Below are positions 12,352 to 25,757 of a stretch of 64,000 nucleotides of DNA, piece by piece. Numbering within the stretch: the stretch's first letter is position 1; each line of letters begins with the position of its first letter. This DNA comes from Camillea tinctor (Eukaryota > Ascomycota > Sordariomycetes > Xylariales > Xylariaceae), in contig MU394122.1 in the NCBI GenBank assembly GCA_022578605.1, forward strand, positions 124,001 through 188,000. The letters run 5' to 3'. The notes beneath the pieces are model-generated. The model searched no databases, had not been told where the DNA came from, and was given only the letters and a program-made list of their open reading frames with translations. The translations under genes were made by a program, and so were the position numbers.

Positions 12352-13008
12352 TCATGACGCGTCAGGTACGGGCGGCACCACAGACCAGGATCGGTAGTTC
12401 TCCACGAGAACGTAGGCCACGATCTCGTTGTCGTCTTCATCATTGATTTCTCGCGGCATCCAGAGGTACCAGGCGACGGCGATACCGAGAACGACGACGG
12501 CAAGCAGGATGCGGCGCAGAAGGGTCATGAAGTTGCGCACGTCGGGCTGCTGGAAGTACATGTCAAATTGGTAGCGGAGGCCCGAGAGCCAGAACTGGGT
12601 CTCGGCGACGTGCTCGCGGATCGCGGTGAGAATGGCGACGAGGAAGATGTTCAGCGTCACGAGGAACGGAATGTCGGGCGCGCCGCCCTCTTCCTCTTCA
12701 GTGGCGTGCTTGCCACCGCGAAGTCGCAGATCCCGCTTCCGCTGCCACTCCGGGTATCGGGGGCCGGGGGCGGCGGCGTATAAGGAGATCTGGCGGGCGA
12801 CCCAGGCTTCATTCTCCTCGCGGCGCCGCTTCTCCTCGGGCGAGATCCAGAAGTAGTTCGGGCGAGGGGGCGTCGGGACGCAGGACGCGAAGGCGGCGAA
12901 GGGGCGCTTGGTCGTGTTCATGGTCACGGGATCCCAGGGCGTGAGCGAGACGGTGCCGTCGGGGAGGTGGGCAGATAGGGCGAGGGCGCCAGATGGAAGA
13001 CGAGCCAT
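12352..13008 (-). CDS. Uncharacterised two-span membrane protein
   Basis: Single exon, 218 aa. I do not recognise a named family. The N-terminal 105 residues are soluble and hydrophilic (TPWDPVTMNTTKRPFAAF, then a charged helix EEKRRREENEAWVARQISLY). Two hydrophobic spans follow: PFLVTLNIFLVAILTAI (about 115-131) and RRILLAVVVLGIAVAWYLW (about 165-183). A short acidic tail follows the second. The layout resembles small ER or mitochondrial membrane proteins of fungi, but location is inferred only from the spans. Codon use matches the neighbouring real genes, and the frame is intact from a good start to a stop. Confidence 0.75.
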   Translation of the reverse strand: MARLPSGALALSAHLPDGTVSLTPWDPVTMNTTKRPFAAFASCVPTPPRPNYFWISPEEKRRREENEAWVARQISLYAAAPGPRYPEWQRKRDLRLRGGKHATEEEEGGAPDIPFLVTLNIFLVAILTAIREHVAETQFWLSGLRYQFDMYFQQPDVRNFMTLLRRILLAVVVLGIAVAWYLWMPREINDEDDNEIVAYVLVENYRSWSVVPPVPDAS

Positions 13009-16000
13009 TTTTATTCTTCCCCTTTGGTGGGTGATTGGGATTGGGATTGGGTTGAAGCGGGGTTTGGTTGAGTTTGGGTGAGTTTCTTTTCCTTTGGATC
13101 TTCTGCGTGTTTCTTGCGCGTGTGGCGAGTTATGACAAGATTTGAGTCACTTGGAAGGAAGGAATGGTGGGAATTTGCTTGCTTGGGAAATTGTATGAGT
13201 GAGTATTTATAGACCTCGTGGCTGATGGCAGTTAATGAGGTAGGAGTATCTGGTTGCTGGAAAATGGATATGTCGGATGTTGGTGAATGTTTCAGCGTGC
13301 AGAATAGAAGGAAGGTTTGCTGGAGTGAGAGTAGAGGGCTTGGTAAGGTTGGTTGCGGTGGTAATGGGAATGGAAAGAGAGTCTAATTTTTTAATATTTT
13401 TTTAATGATTGTTCTTAAGCTGATTGTGTGCGCTCAAGGTTAGAAGTAGAAGAGATGGAGGTGGCTGGCTGGCTGCAAACCTTGAAGATACAGCTCCCCA
13501 GATGTCATTCAATGGTGGGGTAACGAATATGTTATGTCAGTGATGTTCGAACTTGCTCTGAGTTCGGATTTGGGTTGAGAGGTACAGGTGAGGACGCGAT
13601 TAGGTTGACTTGGCCTTGGACGAAAGTTGATGAACAGAGGCGATGATCATCCAGGTTATTTGCGTTGCAGGAGGTAGAAAAGATGGAAGGTTTGTGGGTT
13701 TGATCCCATTTCTAAACTTTCCTAAAGTTTAATCAAGTCTGGAAGAGAAAAGAAAAACCAAAAAAAAAAAAAAAGGAGAGAAGGAGCGATGATAATGGAA
13801 GTGTATGCATTACCCAATTGGGAGGGAAGGTGAGCGTAACTTCTTTCCCAGTTTTCATTCTATCGCCGTCGTGATTTCCCTATATTGGAAGTTTGCTATC
13901 CTTGCAATTTACCCAAGTACCTAAGTCACTTTCCATTATCTTTCAAAGAGAAGGAAAATTCATGAAGAATAATGTAGAAACCATGACTGGGAGTTGGTCT
14001 TTTGCTATCATATCTCTTCTAGAACATATCATCACCATCACTGCCACTGCTACCACCGCCACAATGAGTCGCACAATCCAAGATACATTTAAGGACTCAA
14101 AACTACTCAATGAGCGTTTATATTATATGAAAACAATAAAGCTTGCAGGCTCATTTCTAAAACCTTCAATTCATCATCCCTAGTTGCATCAAGTCTTTAT
14201 ACAATGGTTTCAAGAAATATCACCAACTCTATATGAACAAAGCTTATAAGCGAAACCATGCACGTAAATATAATAACAACGCCTGCAGGGAGTGGGTTGT
14301 TATCTTAAAGAATCACGTGGTAAGATAAGTCTAAGTTAGTAAATGGTTATTTACTGGTTCTATCCTAAATTCTTTTTTTTTTTGATGTAGTCGTGTGAGA
14401 TGTTTCATGCAATGCTCTTTGTTCAGCAGCAAATCGGTGGTCACTGGTCACGTAAGTAGGGAAGTCTTCCTAGCCCTATGACATGAACTATTTCATTAAA
14501 AGGTTAGTTGGTTTGCATGAGATTAGATTGATAGGTTACAGATAACTCAAGTTGATATCCCGAATCCAAGCGCGAACTTGCCTCGGTTCGGCCGCTCTGG
14601 CCCCCCTGATTGAACCAGCAGCCTGACTAGGACTTCGAAACCTGGGGAATACAACTACCGTTCTACATATAAATTAAAAGCACCGATATATGTAGGTTTT
14701 ACTTGTAGCAAGGGCTGATTCAGCACCGTACATATAGCTCCCATCAATGACGATCCTACCAGTGGACAGTGGCCCCCATCGATGGGAAGCTCTCGGAAAT
14801 TCTAAATATGGACGGGGCACGACATATCAGAAACGTGGCCATCAATAACTCCCTTTCCCCTTCTCATTTCTCCTTTTCCCCTCAAAGTGTTGACCTATAT
14901 CCTGGTCATCACATCTCATACCGTTGCACCGAGCCTGCCTATAGGCGCTCACACTTGTTCTTGTTTGCTACTCGAAGGTAAGGCAACGATGAGCTAGCGC
15001 TCTAGGGAAGCAGGTAACTCCAGTTGATTATACGGGCGAGGCTGGCGAGGGAGAGCCTGCCTCCGATAGGTGATATTCGAGTCGCAGTCGCGAACGAAAC
15101 CATGTCACCTGCAGACATATGCATTGGAATGCGCGCTCCGCCGCATCGGTATTTAGTATGGTATGTATGTCTCTTTCTTCACTGGGGCTTTGAACAGGGG
15201 GGGTCAGCTAGGAGAGGAACCGGGGGGCCAAAAATGGATGCATGGTGCATGTGGTCGCCTCGACCGGGGCGATCCGCCATCGACCCGGCATTCGGCATGT
15301 GTTGTCCTTCCAGGTGAGGGTGCAGAAATGTGATTGGGTATTAGTATGAAAAGTGTTGATCTGACTCGGCGGTATAGATAGATAGCTCATGTGGTTCCAC
15401 ATAATTATAGGGCTATGAGTGGCTATGAGTGGTAAATGGCCGCCGGTACCTCCTTGGAGGGTTGCACCTATATATATTTCTGCCCTATGCAGGGTGAAGT
15501 GAAAGGTCAAACTAGGACATAGCAGTTGGAAGAGGTGAGATGCGAGCTACGGCCCTAGACTGCGTGGTTCCAACAAATCAAGAAAGAGTTGCATATCCAA
15601 TTGTAGGTATGATGCTCCCGATGTGGAAAGTGTACAAAAAATAAGATCCCGTGTCAGTCATGCACCCATCCCTAGTTTGGAATCCTCGAAGTCATAGGCG
15701 GTATAGTAGAACATCCATTCCAGCAACCCCGTGGTCGGTGCACAATCTGATCGGAAGGTATATAAGGTCCAGCCCACTCGCATATGAGAGCTGGTCGTAT
15801 AAGAATAAGCCTTAAAGGTCGCCTTACCTTCCCTTTCCGTTTCGTCCCCTATTTTTACTTTCATCCTGGAACTGGTGTCTACTTTACCCTTCAACCTCCC
15901 TACCTAATCACCACCATCTACTCGATAGCCTGTATTACTCAAGACTTACAACAACCTACGAAGACAGTAGCACACGAAGTAGACAGACGAGTACAGCTTC

Positions 16001-16056
16001 GAGGATCCCGCCCTTTACCCTTATCTCCCTTTGTCTCTTCTTCTCCTTTTCTCGCC
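13009..16056. other. Long intergenic region, no gene seen
   Basis: The first 900 bp are the promoter side of the membrane protein gene (-) and contain an A run near 13760-13774. I found no family resemblance in open frames near 13.9, 14.8, 15.0 and 15.2 kb. The last 200 bp before 16057 are C/T-rich and probably the leader of the small spliced gene there. Confidence 0.45.
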
Positions 16057-16398
16057 ATGCCGAGCTCTACACTTAAGGGATGGTGGCATGATCAGTTAAA
16101 CCAGAACCCTCAACGCTCGGTTTCGGTTGCAATATGTCCCTGTAACTCGTGTTTCAATGGCACAGGCCATGTAAGCGTACGTACAACCCTTCGGAGACTT
16201 GTCTGATAGTCGCGAACGCTGGGTTCACCTTGCTAACAATCTAAACAGATCGTCAAGAAACCTTACAAGCTACCCAGAATCATGTCCAACCTCAAGCGGC
16301 AGGACAGCCGTGGGACTCTTGCCTCAGACTTCGTACCTCTCTGTTCGGACGCCAACTCGATATCCGGGTATACGACTACTTCTGAGACATTGGTTTGA
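16057..16398 (+). CDS. Small spliced protein with CPCNSC motif
   Basis: Two-exon gene: 16057-16170 and 16249-16398, with a clean GTAAGC donor, a TGCTAAC branch site and an ACAG acceptor, giving 87 aa. Exon 1 encodes MPSSTLKGWWHDQLNQNPQR and then VSVAICPCNSCFNGTGH. Exon 2 begins IVKKPYKLPRIMSNLKRQDS and ends GYTTTSETLV. There is no signal peptide or membrane span. The CPC-x2-C cluster (Cys-Pro-Cys-Asn-Ser-Cys) could bind a metal, but there are too few cysteines for a classical zinc finger. The frame change across the intron, the splice signals and the non-random composition argue that this is a true gene. It is of unknown function and too small for routine gene callers. Confidence 0.6.
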
Positions 16399-17170
16399 TC
16401 GAAGCATGAAGTGAGAGGATATCCTCCACATAATTTATTCTAGAATATCGGGGGGCCCGCATGATGTTTTCAGGAGGCTCCTCGTATGATGGGAAGGGAA
16501 AAAAAACTTCATGATAATAATATAGATTCATATCGTTTTCGGTTGGTTTCGGCGTTGGATCGGAGAAAAGGAAGCAAAAGGATTAAAGAAATTTGGGTTT
16601 GGATTTTTCTAGATCGACTGACAGTGGGGCACCGACAGCCTGGTAAAAATGGGGAACAAAAAGCTTATCGATAGTACCTGAAGTGGTGTGGACCCGCCCT
16701 TTAGGTACCTTGGCAGTGCTACTAAGCTTTGTTCTCCCACTAACGTCATTAGGAATGGATGGATAGGTAACCCTTACACATGTACCTATTCTATCTGGGT
16801 ATCGGCGTAGGATAAGAAGCTTCCTACATGATCTACTCTTTTATGCGCATCCTACTTTTTGTTCAAAAAAAGATACCCTAGAGACATATCAATAAACTAC
16901 TACACCATTTTTTGCGTGGCTCGTACCAGATTTACTTGACCGCCTGATATAAAAACTATCTATATATAGATAATCACTGCTCTGTTGGCCAAAGAAAAAA
17001 AAGAGATCTACATTAAATCGACCTTATTTTGGGTGATCGACCATAACCATCGTGACGTAAGGGGAACTCGGTGTGTCAACGCGCGCACTTCAACCAGGTA
17101 GACTAAGTAGTGGATGAGCCTCTCCGGTTTCAAACACTCTACAAGATACTTCCGGATTGCAACGTCGAAC
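16399..17170. other. Intergenic region
   Basis: 3' end of the small spliced gene and promoter of the fructosamine-kinase-like gene. No exon is recognised. A short palindromic stretch CTATATATAG lies near 16960. Confidence 0.4.
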
Positions 17171-18291
17171 ATGTTACCCAAGGTTGATCCCGCGATAATT
17201 GAAGTGCTAGGGCTTGATCCAAGCGTCACTAAGATTGCTTCTCATGGCGGCTCCGGCTTCGCATCCTCGTTCAAGCTGAGCTCGATTGTAGATGGCAAGG
17301 AGATGAACTACTTCGTCAAAACGGGCACCGGGACTGATTCCGAAATCATGTTCAAAGGTAGGTACCCAATCAAAACCATACACGGTCACATATTTCACAA
17401 GCCTGAGACTAATACGACGGTGGTATTAGGGGAACACGAGTCTCTCAATGCCATCTACAATGCCGTGCAAAACTTCTGTCCGAAATCGTATGCCAACGGC
17501 GCATGTCGCGACAGCCCCGGTAAGTTTTTCATGGTAACGGATTTTCTCGAACTTGGATCGTCGGCTCCGGGTGGCTCGGGAGAATCACTCGCCAAGAAGC
17601 TCTCGAAGATGCACACGACCCCGGCGCCGATCCCGGAGGGCTTTGACCGGCCTATGTTCGGGTTTCCAGTTACCACTTGCTGTGGCGCATCACCTCAGGA
17701 CAACTCTTGGAAGACTTCGTGGGCCGATTTCTACGCCAACAACCGGCTTCGCACTATTCTCCGCGATGGTATCAGAAACAACGGCACGGACCCAGAGCTC
17801 TCCAAGATGGTGGAGCAGACGGCGAGTGTTATCGTGCCCCGGCTGCTTGGCGATGATCATCTGCAAGGCGTGAGACCCGTACTCATTCACGGAGATCTGT
17901 GGAGCGGGAATCACGGACGGGGAAGAGTCTTTGGTAAAGGTGGCTCTGAAGAGGTTGTCTTCGATCCATCCTGTGTCTACGGTCACTCGGAATACGAGTT
18001 GGGCATCATGCGTATGTTTGGTGGGTTCGGAACCAGCTTTTGGAAAGAGTACGAGAATCTCGTGCCGAAAGATGAGCCGAAGGAGGAATGGAACGATCGA
18101 ATAGCACTCTACGAATTGTAAGTGGACCCCGTGTCCGAGATCTGGGGTTCTTCATAAGCGAAATGTCAAAATTAATTCGTTATCAAACCAGATACCATCA
18201 CTTAAATCACTGGGCAATATTTGGTGGAGGTTATCGAAGTGGAGCAATGTCGATTATGAGGAAGCTTAATGCGAAGTATGGCTCGGCATGA
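17171..18291 (+). CDS. Fructosamine/ketosamine-3-kinase family protein
   Basis: Phosphorylates sugar adducts on lysines so that they fall off (protein deglycation); cytosolic. Exons are 17171-17357, 17430-18117 and 18192-18291 (324 aa). An in-frame Met at 17114 would add 19 residues, but MLPKVDPAI at 17171 fits the family start better. Kinase-like motifs: SHGGSGFASSFKL glycine-rich loop, YFVKTG with the ATP-site Lys, catalytic HGDLWSGNHG, and metal-binding FDPSCVYGHSEYELG. The first intron is 72 nt, a multiple of three with no stop, so a retained copy would still be translated. The splice yields IMFKGEHESLNAIY, which restores the family's conserved E-x-xSL segment. It lies 0.5 kb upstream of another small-molecule kinase on the same strand. 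Bacterial-type members of this family have unknown substrates, so the exact target is open. Confidence 0.88.
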
Positions 18292-18794
18292 TGAATAAAT
18301 GATGTGAGGCAATCTGATAACCTAGATGTCTTGTGTATTCTTCGGTGCTATATAGCTGGAGACGCTTTGGGGGCTAGCTATACCTAGGTCTGTATATCGT
18401 GATGATAATCCGTAGAGAAACTCTAGAAAGAGAATTTCCAAGTTATCTCTGCATTGATTAAGTGAAGCATACTACCTAACCTAGTAGAGGTAACTTCTAT
18501 GTATTAGGTATTTCCGTAACACTGGAACCTTCGAAGTTTATCTTAGTGAAAGCCGATAAAATGTCGTCATATGCCGCTAACTGTTCACTGTTCCATCATG
18601 GGCACACCGGACCGGATCTACCTAGTTAGTCATCTGGGAAGCTCCGCTTTTAGATCCGACTGTAGAGTAGAAACAAGAGCTGTATCCACTCTTCCCCCCT
18701 CTCCACCTATTCCTTATAGATATCTTTATGTGTATGTGTCCGAGGATATAATACGACCCCGGCTGTTTTTGTTGGCATACCATCTAGCTTCACG
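18292..18794. other. Intergenic region between two kinases
   Basis: No exon is recognised. It contains the terminator side of the fructosamine-kinase-like gene and the promoter of the nicotinamide riboside kinase gene. Confidence 0.45.
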
Positions 18795-20224
18795 ATGGCA
18801 GGAGAGGGAAAGAAACTCGAAAAGAGAGGGGCAATCATCGTCGGCATAAGCGGAGCTTCATCGAGCGGGAAAACTACCCTTGCTCGTCTACTGCGCGACA
18901 TCTTCCCAAACACATTCATTCTACATGAGGATGACTTCTATAGACCAGAGACTGAGTGAGTTAATCTAGTTACTTCAATATCTGGAACCAGTCTTGCATC
19001 TCATGTAACCAACTATCCCTTTCCAGATACTAGAAAGGACCCAAGAGAATGCTTCATGACTTATTAAATAGATTAGCTGACTATATTTTTATGCGATCTC
19101 CTACTCCTATAGACTACCTATGAGAGATGGTCTCCTGGACTGGGATTGCGCCGAGGCGCTCAACATACCGGACATGACACGAGCGTTGGAACACATCCGG
19201 GCAGAAGGCACTTTTCCCGTGAGTGTTGAATCCCATCTGTTGTCCTCCAGTCTCCTGAATAGCACGCGTTTCATATTTATGAGCGAGAGAGTGAACGAGG
19301 CCCAGTTCCAAGACATGCATTCTCGTCATTCTCAACAGAAAATCCATACTATTTGCTGCAGTGTGACCTAGCACACATCCATCTCCTAGAACACAAGTCA
19401 GAAAAGAGGAGTGGGGGAGGGGAGGGGAGGGGAGAGAGAGAGAGAGAGAATATCCATTCCCTTGACTAACTACCCACAGCCCTTCGTCAATTCTATTGAA
19501 GATCAGAACTCCATCGGCGCCTGTCCCGTCTCTGAGGCCAAGATCGCCGCCGTGAAAGCCAAGGTTGGCGCCTGGCTCGCGCCGGGCCAACCCGGCCACG
19601 CGCTCATCTCCTCCTCGCCACCACCGCGCATCTGCCTCCTAGACGGGTTTCTCCTATATGCGGCGCCCTCTACCCCACCATCGGCCCTCCGCGCTGTGGC
19701 GCCCCTTCTCGATGTCCGACTCTTCCTGCTCGGTAAGTGATTCTAGGAGGTTATTTATTCATTTACCTACTACTTGTTTCCTGTAATCTGTATCTTGAGA
19801 GCGAAAAAGACATGTCCGTTATGTTGAATTTTTTTCTTTTTTGGATCCTGAGGAAAATAGAACATATCAAGGATATATAATCAAGGACCACAATTTATTG
19901 ACTCTTTCGTTTGTAGTGAGCCGGGCGCAGGCGACGCGGCGGCGCGAGGCGCGCGATGGCTACGTCACACTCGAGGGCTTCTGGACTGACCCTCCGGGTT
20001 ACGTGGATAAGATCGTTTGGCCTAACTATGTCGAGTCGCACGCCTGGCTATTTAAAGGGGGCGATGTAGAGGCGGGCGTGTTGGACGAGGCGGTGCTCGC
20101 AAGGGAAGGGATACTGGCTCGTCCTGGGACGGGACCCGATGTGGATGTGGATATGGAGGGCACGTTTGAGTGGGCGGCGGATGTGCTGATGCGGAGCTTA
20201 GAGGAGGAAGTTGGGGGCCGGTAA
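18795..20224 (+). CDS. NRK1: Nicotinamide riboside kinase
   Basis: Phosphorylates nicotinamide riboside to NMN in the NAD+ salvage pathway; cytosolic. Exons are 18795-18955, 19113-19218, 19480-19732 and 19917-20224, all in phase, giving 275 aa. Exon 1 carries the P-loop GASSSGKTT (about residues 20-28) and the substrate-binding ILHEDDFYRPE. Exon 2 has LDWDCAEALN, matching the NRK segment that precedes the central helix. Exon 3 has the lid and CLLDGFLLY strand. Exon 4 starts VSRAQATRRREARDGY, with the Arg-rich ATP lid, then FWTDPPGYVDKIVWPNYV, a clear NRK signature. Intron 2 (about 260 bp) is long for this genome and carries a G-rich purine tract near its 3' end. The gene is convergent with the glucoamylase gene 0.5 kb away. 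Confidence 0.93.
19413..19432 (+). other. G-quadruplex-type motif followed by (GA)n tract
   Basis: Four runs of four or five Gs, separated by single As, sit on the coding strand of NRK1 intron 2. They fit the standard four-run quadruplex pattern and run straight into a (GA)n tract to about 19449. The intron's branch-like CTAAC and acceptor lie 15-45 bases downstream. Whether it folds is not known. Confidence 0.6.
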
Positions 20225-20765
20225 GGGGGTAAAGGGCTGTTTATCGCATATTTCATGAGGTGTCAATATAGATGGATAGATGGGCAGTGGTAGTAGGATG
20301 CGTATTTTCTATTCTGCTCTTCCCTCCCCTGAAACCGAAGAGATGGCGTTGCTTATTTGGAGAGATATTCTATGCATTCTAAATGATAAATCGGTATGCA
20401 GATGATGCTTATGCTTATGCCTATGCAAGGGACCGACATTGCTGATAGCTAGATATAGTGAGAAAGATATAACTCATCCTATCGTATACAGATAAAAAGA
20501 CTCTTCTGACACAAAGAAAAGTAATGAGCTTTATTCTGACTGGGGGAAGAAAAATCCAAACACCATCCCTAATTCTACCCCTTTCCCCCTTTTTCATTTT
20601 ATTTTAAAAATTTCACATTATACAAGAAGTTTCTCCCCTCTTACTCTTCCTCCAGACATTTCATCATCGTCATCGTATATGTATATTCCACATCATTAAA
20701 AGAAAGAAGAAAAAAGTGGCGGAAGTGTGTGATGATAAAATTTACATCACCCGCTCCCTATGCTT
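20225..20765. other. Convergent intergenic region
   Basis: Shared 3' region of NRK1 (+) and glucoamylase (-). AT-rich, with repeated ATGCTTATGCC-like words near 20405, and no exon. Confidence 0.5.
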
Positions 20766-22841
<2,076 letters not shown>

Positions 22842-22922
22842 GATGGGTTGTATGAGATGACTGCTGCTGCTGTTGCTGGGGATGAGCTCTGAGCCCCTAT
22901 TCAGTTGCACCTCCATCTCGAC

Positions 22923-22930
22923 TTTATATA
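22923..22930 (-). promoter_or_regulatory. TATA box of glucoamylase gene
   Basis: On the minus strand this reads TATATAAA, about 80 bases upstream of the start codon. That position is normal for a highly induced fungal secreted-enzyme gene. Confidence 0.55.
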
Positions 22931-23241
22931 TTCCACGAAGCTGTGTGTAAGTATCGTGAAGTCGTCGCTTTACTGTATTCGGACGGGTGACCGGGTACCA
23001 CGTCAAGGCCACCGAAAGGGCCGAATCTCACGATAGGGCCGGCGTTACTCTTCGGCCGTTGGAGCTCAGCAGAGCTAGGTGAACTGGCTGCTAAGGTTGT
23101 TGCCAAATGCGATAGGAAACGATGTTACGGTGCTAGGAAGAAGTAGGGTAGTCTGCCAGGTTGCGGTCTGCATGGCCAGAGGGTTATGAATGGAGGAGGA
23201 ACTAGTAAGCTTGGACCTCACGCCCATTGAATCGGCCCGCC

Positions 23242-23435
23242 CTGGGGTTGGGTCCAAGAGCTCCAAGTGGCATGCATGCGGCAAGTCCCAATCAGGCAAG
23301 GGATCCGGGGAAAACTTGGTTGTAGGCGATGAAGTCCGTGAGGCTCCTTATACGCTTTATGCGGGGGAAATTGGGGAAAAAAAGGGGGGAGTTGCTTTTG
23401 CGTGATGCTCCCCGCAATATTTGGCTAGCCCGGGG
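23242..23435. promoter_or_regulatory. Cluster of CreA-type (SYGGRG) sites upstream of glucoamylase
   Basis: Four hexamers match the carbon-catabolite repressor CreA consensus: CTGGGG at 23242, GCGGGG at 23361, CCCCGC (reverse) at 23410 and CCGGGG at 23430. They lie about 400-595 bases upstream of the start codon. CreA repression of starch enzymes is well established in moulds; use of these sites is inferred. The hexamer is degenerate, so single hits mean little; the clustering is the argument. Confidence 0.4.
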
Positions 23436-25757
23436 TTAATAGTCATTTATAGGTATAGTCTGGTGGCTTAGGTTAGATTCGACTTATATGCACATCAAGT
23501 AAGTCTGTTAGTCTATAACATTTCTCATAAGACTAAACACTAGATTGAGCGTCTATTTAGTGTTTGAAGTCCAACGTTATAACTAAGTAAAAATAGGAAT
23601 AGCAATAGCATTGAACATTATATTGATGTCAGTTATGCCAAGTGTATAGGGGTCTGATCAACACAACATCCCATTGTCGATCGAGTTCGTTTAGTTGTCC
23701 CAAACCTTGTTTATTTATAAAAAAGTTCAACCTAGATGTGCATAGGAAGTGATGTGCAAAGACTTCTTCGAGAATTCCATGCTAATGCAGAATGCAAAAT
23801 GCAGACCCTGTACATCTATGTAGTATAGAATAGTATAACGTATAAGTGTATGCGGAATGTACCGTATGACTGTGGGGGTATGCAAGTGAAAACCAGAAAG
23901 CTGAAGCTAAGTATAATGAGCTATAACTCACATTATTCGGACCGTCTCATCATCTACGGTTCTAGCTCTCTAGCTCACGTAGCTGCTCGGCAAAAACAGC
24001 ATTCAACATAAATATTCCGTCCTCTTGGGACGATGGGAAAATAAGCTAAGCCCCAGCAAACCCCTGCCGTGCGATTTATCACATGTCACGCTATCGCAGA
24101 CCGTAGTCTTACCTTGGCATACAGCGAGCAAGATCAAACATCTCTTATGATGTATTTCCACTTAGAGCCCCTGATACTCATTCCCTGAAGTGTATACCGC
24201 ATTGGGTGCAGCTGATGCCCAGGGGCAATACAGAGCAAATCGGCAGAGGGCCTAGACCTGGGGTTCGTTAATCTGGTCCGGTCTGGTAATAATAATGGTA
24301 GATGTAGTAGTTTATGCGATGTGATCGCGATCATCGTTACCCTATCATACGATGACGCATGACAACCGGTTATGAATGGCATTGGTAGAAACAGATCAAA
24401 GGCCTCAAGTGGATGTAAATAGCACCTCAAGTCGTCAAGGATCTTCAGAGTGCGCCAGCCGAACAGGATCTAGCCGTCGGGTAAGCCAAGGCGAACGGAA
24501 GAGTTACCTGCGGGTTCATCCACTTCACAAGTATCGCCGGAAGAGCCGCTTCTAACACCAACCATCAGATGACCTACTTGTTTTTTTTTCTCTTCATGTT
24601 GACAGAGAAAGGCCGAAGTAGCCCAGAGCATCAGGTTTTGAAGGGTGATTTGTCATTTGACACATGAGGTGCGGCATACCTGATCATTGCTAGTCTACTG
24701 CGATTGCGTGTTGTGTATTCTAGTGATGATACTATACTGATGAAGAGAAGAAGAAAAAAACTTGATGAGATATGCTACGGAACGGAGTACTGTGGACCAA
24801 GATGGTAGTCAAACAGGATATGGTGGACGGAGAAGTTCGGTCGAATAGCGAACGTATGAGGCATAATAGAAAATCTACACCCAGACAGGCCACACACATC
24901 CACAGGCATGTGATATCGGCTCATGATGAAAAACAGAAGTAGAAATAAATAAAATGTAGACACATATGGTTTTCCCCAACCTCATAGATGAATCATCTCG
25001 GAAAAAAGGTTTGGAATATAAGGCCTCCAGGATTCCAGGTCACCGAGCTCAGCTTTTGACGGCGATCTCGGGTTCCCAGAGCTGATTAATCTGCGACTTG
25101 TCGATAGGATAGACAAAGTTGATAGCAATGCCTTCCATGAAGTTATACGAACTGCCTCGGCTATCACTCTGAATTCGTAGAACGAACAGAGGACTGCCGG
25201 GCACAGGTCGGTGGTTATTTTTGTGATGAGAAGAAGAAAGGAAATTTCCAAGACGCGCAAAAAAAAAATCTTTTCTTTAAATACCTAAGCAGAACTTTCT
25301 CTAGCGCGTTCTCAAGTGTGGCTTAGTAGTTAGTGTACACTAGTACCACAAACAGATTAGGTGGTAAAGCCACAATTTATAGCCACAATTTGTGTTTGCT
25401 GGGTGTGCACAGACCAGGTTAGACTTGCGTCCAGATGTACCCTAGTTGCCTAGGTAGGTATCAAGGCATTTCTACACTACACACACAAGGTAAGGAGTAC
25501 ATAGGTACTCAAGTACTGTACTTTATTTAATTTTTAGTTGCCTGAGGTCCCCCTCCCCCATAACTAGTACTAATTATGTCAGATTGCCCGAAACTTGTAG
25601 CAGCAAAGCTTCAAAAGTTCAGCCTCTTTTTTCCCACATTCATCAATTCATCCATCATTGCTACTACAACAACCTACATCATTGTTCAAGCAGCGTACAC
25701 TAGACAATACCCACCACCATACAACTTTCAATCTATTCTACCTTCTCCTCTCTCATC

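Larger units (their letters stand above)
22842..25757. other. Divergent promoter region between glucoamylase and SART1
   Basis: 2.9 kb without a confirmed gene. The part next to glucoamylase carries a TATA box and a cluster of CreA-type sites. The middle (23.5-24.9 kb) is AT-rich with no exon seen. One short reading frame on the minus strand at 25049-25260 is reported separately. The last 150 bp are C/A-rich, like a leader of the SART1 gene. Confidence 0.5.
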
